Shown: one piece after another, positions 1 through 8,669 of the stretch
Layout of the letters: every line of letters starts with the position of its first letter
How positions within the stretch are numbered: position 1 is the stretch's first letter
Assembly: GCA_013350335.1 (NCBI GenBank)
Contig: CM023540.1
Location: 60,469,195 to 60,533,194, forward strand
Length of the DNA stretch: 64,000 nt
Direction of reading: 5' to 3'
DNA from: Chimonanthus salicifolius
Lineage: Eukaryota; Streptophyta; Magnoliopsida; Laurales; Calycanthaceae
Notes under the pieces: generated by a model
Databases searched by the model: none
What the model was told of the DNA's origin: nothing
The model's input: only the letters and a program-made list of their open reading frames with translations
Translations under genes and position numbers: made by a program

Positions 1-80
1 TATGGTTTGTTTTATGGATTATATTTTATAGGCTATGGTTTATATATTAAATGCTATGGATTATATGTATTAAAAATATG

Positions 81-81
<1 letters not shown>

Positions 82-148
<67 letters not shown>
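82..148. repeat. (AT)n microsatellite
   Basis: About 33 uninterrupted AT dinucleotides inside LTR X. The short reading frame through it is only a Tyr-Ile repeat and is not a gene. A length-variable locus. Confidence 0.95.
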
Positions 149-150
<2 letters not shown>

Positions 151-208
151 TACATAGCATAATGCACTTACATCTCATGCATGGCATGGGCGGGAAAATA
201 AAGGAACC

Positions 209-385
209 GGAGTCCATGCTCCGTCAGTGCGACCGAGAACAGACATGGGGATAGCCTGATAGGCCATAACAGGAGTCCATGCTCCGTCGGGGCGACCGAG
301 AACAGACATGGGGATAGCCTGATAGGCTATAACCGGAGTCCATGCTCCGTCGGGGCGTCCGAGAAGCAAACATGGGGACACCTTG
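209..385 (+). repeat. 63-bp tandem repeat in LTR X (2.7 copies)
   Basis: Units begin at 209, 272 and 335, exactly 63 bp apart, each starting GGAGTCCATGCTCC and containing CCGAGAA and ATGGGGATAGCC. Each unit holds a small CGGAG...CTCCG hairpin. The same repeat occurs in reverse in H, K and the H 5' LTR with four copies each, and once in G and P. Copy number is therefore family- and copy-specific. Confidence 0.9.
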
Positions 386-470
386 ACGGGATTTTGCTGT
401 CAAGGGGGATGTGACATTTTATGATGATATAGATGATGGGTGGGACACATGACATAGACACCCATGGCAT

Positions 471-555
471 TGTAACACCCCGCCCTTTCTGAGAATTTAA
501 GAGTCTAATTTATTTTTTTTTTAAAATAAACATCGGAAGAGAGTGGGGCGTTACA
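471..555 (+). other. Aberrant left terminus of A: inverted U5 tail used as an LTR end
   Basis: Where a multi-kilobase 5' LTR should be there are only 85 bp. About 70 of these read as the reverse complement of the last bases of the A/B LTR: TGTAACACCCCGCCC, then the reversed AGACTCT and poly-T tract, then ACATCGGAAGAGAG. They are followed by a normal GGGCGTTACA U5 end and the primer site. The piece supplies TG at the outer edge and CA at the inner edge. Confidence 0.8.
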
Positions 556-557
556 GT

Positions 558-569
558 TGGTATCAGAGC
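558..569 (+). other. Primer-binding site of A
   Basis: TGGTATCAGAGC, complementary to the 3' end of plant initiator-Met tRNA as used by many plant LTR retrotransposons. It lies 2 bases after the TTACA end. Confidence 0.9.
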
Positions 570-1001
570 GAAAAGGGAAGTTGAATCATCGAAGTAAGAT
601 TAAGACGGTTTCATGTCTCACTGAAGGATAAGAATCCCAACTGGCCGACTTTTCGGAGTCTGCTGACTGGGGGTCGGATTAATTTACTTCGAGTGACTCG
701 GACTGAACAATCAATCTGAGAACGACAATGAAAGATAGCAAAGTAAAGTACAGTCATCATAATTGGACAAATCAAACATAGCAAGGTAGGATGAACTCCC
801 CTAGAATCCCCACACTGAGAAACAAACAATAGGAAATTAGAGATTTCCCCTGAAACAAAAGAACACAAAGAGTGATGATTTGGTAATCTTCCCCAAACAA
901 AGTACATGATATAATACATGATCAGATTCCCCTGAAAACCAAGAGTGGTTTATTTAGAATTGTTGTTGAATATTCTTGTGTTTTATTGATATGATACAGA
1001 T
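570..1001 (+). other. Untranslated leader of A with conserved UUCG-type hairpin
   Basis: Non-coding but strongly conserved with the same region of B, E and H. A hairpin GACT(T)TTCGGAGTC sits at 647-660, about 80 bases after the primer site. Such a position is typical for packaging or dimerisation signals, but this role is inferred. The rest contains purine-rich stretches (AGATTTCCCC) also seen in B and E. Confidence 0.6.
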
Positions 1002-1571
1002 ATGTCGAGTAATGTGGAGTACTCAGAGTGTTACAGTGGAACTCCTAGCAATCCCATAGACTTGGTGTCTGCTTCTAACAACACCAACATGGAGGCTAAT
1101 GTGAACCTTCAGGAAGAGGAATGGAATCTAGCACCATTGGAAGAGTTGAACTTAGCACAAATGGAGGAGGTGAATCTAGCACCGTTACCTGAGTATCTGA
1201 TGGAGGATATTCCTTGGTTAGTGGAACCTCCTGAGGAGGAAAAGGATGATCTGGGATTTTTCTTTTATGAGGATCCTATGGAAGACTTTCCTATAATATT
1301 GGAATCGGCGGGGGAGGTAGATCCCTACGATACTTGTGAGTTGTGTAATCAGGACGATCACAACAGGTTGTATTGTCCTCATCCATTAGGAATTGTCTGT
1401 CCGGTCTGTGGATTACATGGGCATGGTGAGGCGAGGACTAATTGTCCTTATATAGGAGGACCTGGATTAATACCCTGTACGACATGTGAAGTATTGGGGC
1501 ACACAGCGATGACGTGTCCTGATAACCGTTTCAAGTTTGCTGATGATGCGGAGTCTTCTACGGAAGACTAG
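1002..1571 (+). CDS. Extra 5' gene of element A: acidic protein with three CCHC zinc knuckles (189 aa)
   Basis: The N-terminal half (residues 1-105) is very acidic, with a repeated NLAPLEE-like motif and no recognised domain. The C-terminal half has three zinc knuckles: CELC...H...C (C-x2-C-x4-H-x4-C, about residue 112), CPVC...H...C (C-x2-C-x4-H-x6-C) and CTTC...H...C (C-x2-C-x4-H-x4-C). Such knuckles bind single-stranded nucleic acid in retroelement nucleocapsids and in cellular CNBP-like proteins. The start is the first ATG matching the B homologue's MSSN start. It ends in ESSTED, identical to B. It lies 430 bases after the primer site, where gag would be expected, but it is not gag: it lacks the gag core and is followed in B by a separate gag-pol with its own knuckle. 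Function unknown; nucleic-acid binding is inferred. It stays open although the rest of A is degraded. Confidence 0.85.
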   Translation: MSSNVEYSECYSGTPSNPIDLVSASNNTNMEANVNLQEEEWNLAPLEELNLAQMEEVNLAPLPEYLMEDIPWLVEPPEEEKDDLGFFFYEDPMEDFPIILESAGEVDPYDTCELCNQDDHNRLYCPHPLGIVCPVCGLHGHGEARTNCPYIGGPGLIPCTTCEVLGHTAMTCPDNRFKFADDAESSTED

Positions 1572-1595
1572 GCTAGGAAGTAATATGAAGGGGTA

Positions 1596-1611
1596 TTAAA
1601 GAGAGGGTTAT
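1596..1611 (+). other. Internal polypurine-like tract after the extra gene of A
   Basis: TTAAAGAGAGGGTTAT, one base different from the tract that precedes the 3' LTR (3421-3436). It occupies the same position as the exact copy in B (11454-11469). Confidence 0.6.
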
Positions 1612-2255
1612 TTGGTAAGGGCGTATTTTGTTCTCTATAGGGTTTTGTTTCACCCTACCCACCTTTGTACAAGGATGAAGTATGAATTTATATAAAGTAT
1701 GCGATGTTATGATTCTAAGAGGATTTTTGGCACTAAGATATAAGTGACGAGGTCACTTGATTACATTGAGACGTGGTATGGGTGCGTCCCTCACATGGTA
1801 TTGATGAGATAAGAATATAAACTTCATGAGTATGGCTTTGAGTAGCTATGAGGCTGTGGGAACCTTGATACGAAATACGGAGACTTGGTCCCGTAGGGCT
1901 ACCGTTGAGGAGTGGGTCCCTCGCATGCTACGCGCTGGAGGGCACTCTCACGGCTGTTTGGCACACTAGATGTGCTGGAATGCGCAGAGCTAGATACTAT
2001 TTTACTCGGTGGGGGTGGTACTAGTTTCGTCAGACGCGGAGCGACCGCCTTAGAGCTTGACTGAATCACCTATGAGGTGAAGGGATGCAGGGCGAGGTAG
2101 ACTGGATCACGTTGGACGTGGGTCTTCTGCTTGGTAAGTCATGAGTCCTAAGTCTTGCAAGGGGTCGGGATATATTTGTGATTTGATATGGTTACCACAG
2201 TCTTATAGTGATTCATTTGAATGTTGTTCCTACGGATATTAAATCATGGATAGAT
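1612..2255. other. Non-coding filler of A
   Basis: The first 90 bases match the spacer between the extra gene and gag-pol in B (CACCCTACCCACCTTTGTACAA). After that I recognise nothing: no reading frame of note and no match to gag-pol. This sequence has replaced most of the coding region of an autonomous element. Confidence 0.6.
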
Positions 2256-2800
2256 GATACTCATGGACAGAGTGATACCAAGGATGGATGGTTTCCATGA
2301 ATGGATTATACCCATAAGTGGGTTATTTCATGGATAGTTATTAATCATACATAAATGATACTCATGGACAGAGTGATACCAAGGATGGATGGTTTCCATG
2401 AATGGATTATACCCATAGGTGGGTTATTTCATGGATAGTTATTAATCATACATAAATGATACTCATGGACAGAGTGATATCAAGGATGGATGGTTTTCAT
2501 GAATGGATTATACCCATAGGTGGGTTATTTCATGGATAGTTATTAATCATACATAAATGATACTCAAGGACAGAGTGATACTAAGGATGGATGGTTTCCT
2601 TGAATGAATTATACCCATAGGTGGGTTATATTCATGGATGGTTAGTAACTGTGTTTAGATAATGCTCCTGGACAGAGTAATACCAAGGATGGATTGTTAC
2701 CATGAATGGATTATACCCATAGGGGTTATATTCATGGATGATTATAAAACAGAGATAGATGATATTTATTGAAAGCGAAACACCAGGGATGGATGTATTT
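2256..2800 (+). repeat. 101-bp tandem array in the body of A (about 5 copies)
   Basis: Units begin GATACTCATGGACAG at 2256, 2357, 2458 and 2559, each exactly 101 bp apart, then decay over one or two shorter copies to about 2800. Each unit contains several CCATGAATGG or CATGGATAG type near-palindromes. It stands where gag-pol should be. Confidence 0.9.
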
Positions 2801-3258
2801 AACCATGGGTGATTATTCCCATGGTGGTTTGGATTGATGCCGGGAATTGGTATCGTGGAAGTTGGAACAAAAGTTGTTAGTCACATAGAGACTTATGTGC
2901 AAAGAAAGATGTGTTTAAATTTGGAGATATACTCAACGGAAAAGATAAGTGTCTGGTGAAACTTGAATGGGAAACTATGGACGACTGTCGAGTTAGACTG
3001 ATCACCTGGCTCTGTAGTTAACCGATGGAGTTCCAGGAGAGTGCAACTAGAAACCTAGTTGAAATGGAATCAGAAAAAGCTCTGAGCATAGGCTCGCATT
3101 GGCAGGCTACCTCACACAGAGAGTAGATAAAAGAACATATTGAGCCGGTACGTATGGAAAATACTATGAGAGCAGGTAAAGTGAAACAGAGTAGATTGAT
3201 CTATGTGAGATCACAAATGGCTCACGATAAAAAGATATAACATGAGACAAAACAAAAG
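2801..3258. other. Unassigned internal sequence of A
   Basis: No open frame or recognisable retroelement domain. It leads without a clear boundary into the chromodomain scrap at 3259. Confidence 0.4.
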
Positions 3259-3390
3259 GTGTTACGGAACCAAGCGATTCAATTTGTCAAAGTGGTGTGG
3301 ATCGACATGGTAATGAAAAAGTCACTTGGGAAACTGAAATCGGAAATAAGAATAGCATACTCTGAGATATTTATCGAATCATTTAGAAGC
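3259..3390 (+). pseudogene. Chromodomain remnant (end of lost gag-pol) in A
   Basis: Nucleotide match to the last 45 codons of the gag-pol of B: the frames for [14 protein letters not shown] and then, after a one-base shift, RHGNEKVTWETEIGNKNS-like sequence up to the end of the chromodomain. At least one frameshift makes it non-coding. It shows that A descends from a full chromovirus by internal deletion and replacement rather than being an unrelated element. Confidence 0.75.
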
Positions 3391-3420
3391 CTACTTCACT
3401 AGATTTTCGGGACGAAAATT

Positions 3421-3438
3421 TTAAAAAGAGGGTTATAT
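3421..3438 (+). other. Polypurine tract of A
   Basis: TTAAAAAGAGGGTTATAT directly before the 3' LTR. It is preceded by the GGGACGAAAATTTT motif that the elements here share. Confidence 0.85.
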
Positions 3439-4663
3439 TGTAACATCCCAATTTTTGAATAAAATGGAAAATTACGAAAATGCCCCTGAGTTGTGAAATT
3501 AATTATTTTGTGATGTCAAAATAAGAAATGGTGGGGCCCATTGCTCAAATTAAGGTCATATGAGCTCATTATAAATATCAAATTTGATTGGATGGGTAAT
3601 GAACATCAATTGGGTTGGAAATGGCTAAATGGGTCAAGGGGCCCAATTGGACCCAATGGGTCAAAATGGATGAGTTGACCATTGTGTAAGCTTAAATTAA
3701 ATAGGGTTAAGCCTATTTGATTGGAAATCAAGTAGAGAAGAAATGGGTAGGCTTGATCCATATGAGAAAACCACTTACAAATGACCAAAATACCATAATC
3801 GGGTCATAGAGTCAAAAACGGGTCAAGGAGCTAAAGGGGGGACCCAACGGGTCGGGTTGACCAGTTTGACCAAGGATGACCGTGTGGACCCTCAATTGAA
3901 CTCAAGTGTGAGTTAATTCAGCTTGAGTTGGGTTGATTTGAAATGAGTTGACTCAAACTTAGTGCATTAAAAGTGATGAGTTGGATGAGTTGGTTTGGAA
4001 TAAAAATACCTTGAGTTGGATGAGTCAAAATGGAAATTCAAGGGACTGTAAATCAGTGAGTTTAAGGGTAAGTTGAAGAGGTTGGCCGGCCTCAACCCAA
4101 CCAAAACAAGTCCCACACGTTGGGGACTTGTTTTGGTGGGTTCCATGGTGAAAATTAAATGTAAATGCATGGATTTGAGGTGAGTTGTTTGGGAATATGA
4201 ATGGCTGCATGGGTAGAATGCGAAGGGGTGCTCTGCTTGGCTGCAAGTTACTCCTTGGTTTGTGCAAGGCTTGATGAGGAGTAATGGGGATGTTGATGGC
4301 TGAAATACAAAATCAATGAACACCATCACTTGGCCAATTTATCATTGCAAAGCCTAAGATTTTCCTCATCTCTCTCTCCCTCTCTCCTCTCTCCAATTCG
4401 TTGTTCTTCTTGGCTGGAATAGCAGAGGTTTTGGCATCAAATATTCAAGCACAAAACAGCAAAAGAAAAGAAGAAATAAAAGGGAGAAAACAAGGATCAA
4501 AGACAAGGAGGAAGTTTGGAAAATTTGGTAAGTATCTTTATGATATTTTGGTTTAAAAACATAAAACAAGTAGGGTATGTATTGGGACCATGGTCATGGC
4601 CGAATATACCAATGTTTAACATTGATTATGGAGGATTTAAAATGGTAAAAATAACCATTGGGT

Positions 4664-6165
4664 TCGGCCACCATGAAGGGCCGAACCCCATGTAAGAGAT
4701 GGCTTGGTTTTCATGTTTTGAAACATGAAAACCATGGATTTTGTGGACTGTTTTTGGGTTTTGATTTAAGATTTAAATACATATTTTAGAATGGTTAAAA
4801 AACATGGATCTGATTGACATAGGGACTGAAGTTTCTATGGTCTAAAATCAGTGGATTAAAAGATGGAAATGGACCATTGGGTTCGGCCACTTAGCATGGC
4901 CGAACCCCATGAAAACAAGTGGCTAGTTTTGATGGTTTTTAGAAGTTAAAACCATATAAGTTGGGACTGATGTTAGAAGTTTGTAATAGATTTAAAATAC
5001 ATGTTTTAAAGAGGGTTAAAACATGGGTTTGGATATCAGAAAAGGTGGAAGTTATGTGGTCTAAATCAGTGGATTAAAATTGGAAAAAATGGACCATGGG
5101 GATCGGCCATCTTGGGCGGCTGAATCCCATGGAGTTGTGTTGATTTTGGATGTTTGTTTGAAAGGTAAAACCTGATTTTTATTTACTGTTATTACATGAT
5201 TATCTGAGGTTTAAAAACAGTAAACATAACCATTGGGTTCGGCCACCATGGAGGGCCGAACCCCATGTAAAAGAATCTTGGTTTTCATGTTGGGAAACAT
5301 GGAAACCATGGACTTTTATGGACTGTTTGGATGAATTTAATTAGAGGGTTTCTAAGAGGTATAAGGGCAGCAAAAAGGGTACTGATATTGCATGATTTAA
5401 ATAACACCTAATGCATGTTTGAAGGATCAATTCATGGACATAGGGTTCGGCCAACTTGAATGGCCGAACCCCATGAAAGAGATTGATGATTGTTGTGAAA
5501 TCAAAGAGTTAGAAACCATGCAATACCATGGGGTTTCTATAGTAGTTTAAATAGAATTAGGTTTGCTGTTTTTATGCCTAAGATACAGGATAAATGATAA
5601 AAGATTATTAGAAGAATTGAATCCCAAAGAACCATGAGGTTCGGCCATGTGAATGGCTGAACCCCATGGGTTGCTTTATGGTTCTTATTTGGTTTACTTA
5701 GGGTTATGGTTACTGATTTGGGTCAGCCTTTGGATGGCTGAACCATGTATTGATCATGGTTGAATTAGGATGATTAAACCATGAGCGATCATGGTGATGA
5801 TTGGATCAAGTGAACCCTAGGGTTCGGCTATGAGTATGGCCGAACCCCATGGGGCTGTTTTGATAATTAATGGGCTGTTTTAAATGGGAGCTTATGGTTG
5901 TTTTTAATTAGGGGATCATTCATGATAATTATGGACCATGGCATGGGTTAAATGGGCTAAGCTTATGAGTCATAATTGTTAATGGTTCCATGTTGAATTA
6001 AAAGGTTTAAAATATCCTAATGGAGAACCATATGGTAATGGATAATAGAACCATTGGGTTCGGCCAAAGGTATGGCAGAACCCCATGGAGTAATTTCGGT
6101 ATATTAAAGAGATCCAAATGGGATTTGGGTGGTTCGGCCAAGTAGTATGGCCGAACCCCACTATG
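4664..6165 (+). repeat. Hairpin array in the A LTR (about 10 units)
   Basis: Dispersed inverted repeats of the form GGGTTCGGCC, 6-9 base loop, GGCCGAACCCC, at about 4668, 4881, 5100, 5236, 5443, 5638, 5725, 5820, 6056 and 6130. They are embedded in otherwise AT-rich sequence with ATGG/CCAT flanks. All lie between the predicted donor and acceptor. Confidence 0.9.
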
Positions 6166-6597
6166 GTGGAATGGTTATGAATGTTCGTTTCAATATGGTT
6201 TAAGGTCAATGGCAAAAACTGTAAATACTAGTCGAATGATCAATGATGGAAACGATCATAGGGTTGGATGTACGGACACGAACCCCACATGATGTGGATG
6301 GGTCTATGATGTGATTAAATAAGTAAATGATGTTATGACTTATTGATTGATATATGGATAAGGTACCGGAAGTTGAACGACGAGTGAGTCGTGACCAGGT
6401 GAAGCTCAAAAAGGAACGGACACTTAAGCAAAGTTTGAATAGGTTTCCTACCTACTTGTAACCACGGTTTTTACCCAGTTTTTCTTATGATACTCTTGTT
6501 TTAATATATGTGTTTCAAATGATATATTATGCATTAACAAATAGCATACAGGCATTGGTATCTCATGCATAGTCATGGGATAATGAATGAAGTTCTA

Positions 6598-6870
6598 CAG
6601 TGATGGCTACGATTGTACATGATGGGGGTTGCCCATTGCATGTACATATTGTATAGAAGAGATGAATGTTGTTGTAATTTACCTTGTCGGTGCAAGGCAC
6701 GTCAAGTGATGGCTACGATGGTACATGATGGGGGTTGCTCATTACATGTACATCGCTTATAGAAGAGATGAAGGTGTGTTGTAATTTACCTTGTCGGTGC
6801 AAGGCACGTCAAGTGATGGCTATAAAAGTACATGATGGGGGATGCTCATTGCATGTGCATATTTCATAGC
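6598..6870 (+). repeat. 107-bp tandem repeat in the A LTR (2.5 copies)
   Basis: Units start TGATGGCTAC at about 6601 and 6707, with a diverged third copy at about 6814. Each includes CCTTGTCGGTGCAAGG and a GTACATGATGGGGG...CATGTACAT inverted repeat. B has two copies. Confidence 0.8.
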
Positions 6871-7469
6871 ATTGTTTTACCTGTTTTGATGATCATGTAT
6901 TATGATATGTATATGCATGTTTTATATGCTAACATGTGGTAGCCCTGATTCGGGAACCTACTGGGCGCGTTGATCTAACGCCCTAATTCTATCCTAGAGG
7001 AGATTGCAAGTACAAGCAAGGGGAAAGGAAAGGTCATTGACCGGGAGGGGAGCTGAGCCTAGGTGCTTTAATGATGGATTTGGATTACGTTATATTACTG
7101 TCATTTGAATACTATTGTTGGACATGTAATAATTCGTTATTTGCTATGGTTTGATTAGGATAATAACCTGTGGATGGTTGATCTATGTTATTTAATATTT
7201 AAGACTGTTACTTGCTATCTCGTCTTTCTATTCCGCAATTATCTAGATTATTCCGCATGTTGATGTTAGTTCCATGTGTGATTCACTATCATGGTCTATT
7301 CCATGTACACATGGGTGGCCAGTTAAGGTTCAGACTTGGGTAGTCTGAACTTAACTCGCGTCGTGACGCCGCCCGCTCTCTTCCGATGTTTATTTTAAAA
7401 AAAAAATTAGACTCTGAAATTCTCGGAAAGGGCGACTCTGAAATTCACGGAAAGGGCTGGGGCGTTACA

Positions 7470-7597
7470 GGCATAGCATTCATCATATGGTTTTATTATA
7501 TTACTATCAGTATGCTTGTTATCACTAATCCATGTGCTAGCCCTACCCGGAGTCCTACTGGGCGCGTTGTCTAACGCCCTACTTCTACCCTAGCTGA
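7470..7597 (+). mobile_element. LTR X, second piece between A and B
   Basis: 128 bp of X separating two related insertions in the same orientation. It contains the GGGCGCGTTG...AACGCCC branch-point-like hairpin and the acceptor-like CCCTAG (ends 7593). It ends in GCTGA, the target duplicated by B. Confidence 0.85.
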
Positions 7598-8669
7598 TGT
7601 AACACCCCAATTTCTCAATGAAGTGGAAAATTACCAAAATGCCCCTGAGTTGTTAAATTAATTATTTTGTGATGTTAAGTAAGGAAATAGTGGGGCCCAT
7701 TGCTCAAAATAAAATCATATGAGCACATTATGAATGTTAAGATTTATTGGTTGGGTAATTTTCATCATTTGGGTCAAAAATGGCTAAATGGGTCAAAGGG
7801 CCCAAATGGGGCCCATCGGGTCTTGCTGGGTTATTTGACCGTTTTGTGATTTTAAATTAAAAGGGGTTAAGCCTATTTGATTGGAAATCAAGTGGAGGAA
7901 AAATGGGTAGGCTTGATCCATATGTAAAAACCAATTAGAAATGACCAAAATACCATAAATGGGTCATGTTGTCAAAACGGGTCAAGGAGCTAAAAGTGGA
8001 CCCAACGGGTCGAGTTGACTATTGTTGACCGTGTGAACCCTCAAGGGAGCTCAAACACGATTCAAATCAGTTGAGTGGGATGGAGGTGAGTTGGAATTAA
8101 ATCAAAAGGTGAGTTAACTCATATGCATGAAATGAAATGCATTAAATGTGATGAGTTGGGTTGGAATAAAAATACCTTGAGTTGAGTGAGTCAAAATGGA
8201 AACTCAAGGGGCTGTAAATTCAGTGAGTTCAAGGGGAATTGGAAGAGTTTAGCTGGTCTCAAATCAGCCAAAACAAGTCCCACACGTTGGGGACTTGTTT
8301 TGGTGAGTTCCATGGTAAATATTAAATATAAGTGCATGGGTTTGAGGTGGGTTGCTTGGGGATTTGAATGGCTGCATTGGTAGCTGCCAAGGGGTGCCTT
8401 GGATGGCACCCAATGCCCACCGTTTTGAGCAAGAAATTATGAGGAATTGAGAGGTTTTTGGGGCTGAACTACAAAAGAACAATAAACACCCATGGTTGGC
8501 CGTTTTTGTCAAAGGAAACCCAATTTTTCCCATCTCTTTCACCCTCTCTTCAATTGGTGTTCTTGGCTGGAGCAGCAGAGGCTTTTGGTACCAAATATTC
8601 AAGCATACAATCAGCAAGGAGTTAAGGAAACAAGGATTAAAAGTCAAGAGCAAAAGGCAAAGGAAAGTT

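Larger units (their letters stand above)
1..470 (+). mobile_element. LTR X, first visible piece
   Basis: Part of a Ty3/gypsy-type LTR whose beginning lies outside the window. It matches, in reverse complement, the middle of the minus-strand LTRs G, H, K and P: the 63-bp repeat block, the GTCAAGG region and the run up to the ACCCATGGCAT junction. It is cut at 470 by element A, resumes at 7470, is cut again by element B, and finishes at 19795 with TTACA. The duplicated target GGCAT (466-470 and 7470-7474) proves the continuity across A. Confidence 0.85.
4528..6997 (+). other. Predicted leader intron within the A LTR
   Basis: Donor GTAAGTAT at 4528. Acceptor ending at 6997 in the context CTAACGCCC, pyrimidine-rich stretch, CCTAG. 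The CTAAC lies about 20 bases before the AG, the usual branch-point distance. The same layout occurs in all the other LTR families here. Inferred only; no transcript evidence. Confidence 0.5.
471..7469 (+). mobile_element. Element A: non-autonomous chromovirus derivative carrying only the extra zinc-knuckle gene
   Basis: A complete insertion bounded by TG...CA and flanked by the perfect duplication GGCAT (466-470, 7470-7474) inside LTR X. Order: aberrant 85-bp left end, initiator-Met primer site, leader, intact 189-codon gene, polypurine-like tract, non-coding filler with a 101-bp tandem array, a broken chromodomain scrap, polypurine tract, and a 4031-bp 3' LTR. Compared with element B it has lost gag, protease, RT, RNase H and integrase, so it would depend on another element for mobility. 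Its lack of a real 5' LTR means this copy probably has no promoter of its own. Confidence 0.88.
3439..7469 (+). mobile_element. 3' LTR of A (4031 bp)
   Basis: Starts TGTAACATCCC after the polypurine tract and ends GGGCGTTACA before the GGCAT duplication. It is collinear with the B LTR but about 1.2 kb longer. Most of the difference is a block (about 5330-6350) with extra hairpins that B lacks. The last 50 bases hold a small duplication of the GACTCTGAAATTC...GGAAAGGGC segment. No gene inside. Confidence 0.88.

Noticed and set aside
51..254. 67-codon frame through the AT repeat
   Set aside because: Its protein is mostly an alternating Tyr-Ile run from the microsatellite; it lies inside LTR X and has no domain.
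558..569. tRNA gene at the TGGTATCAGAGC sites
   Set aside because: These are short primer-binding matches next to LTR ends; no cloverleaf surrounds them.
1002..1571. The extra gene of A as a truncated gag
   Set aside because: No gag core, three knuckles instead of one, and its homologue in B coexists with a full gag-pol downstream.
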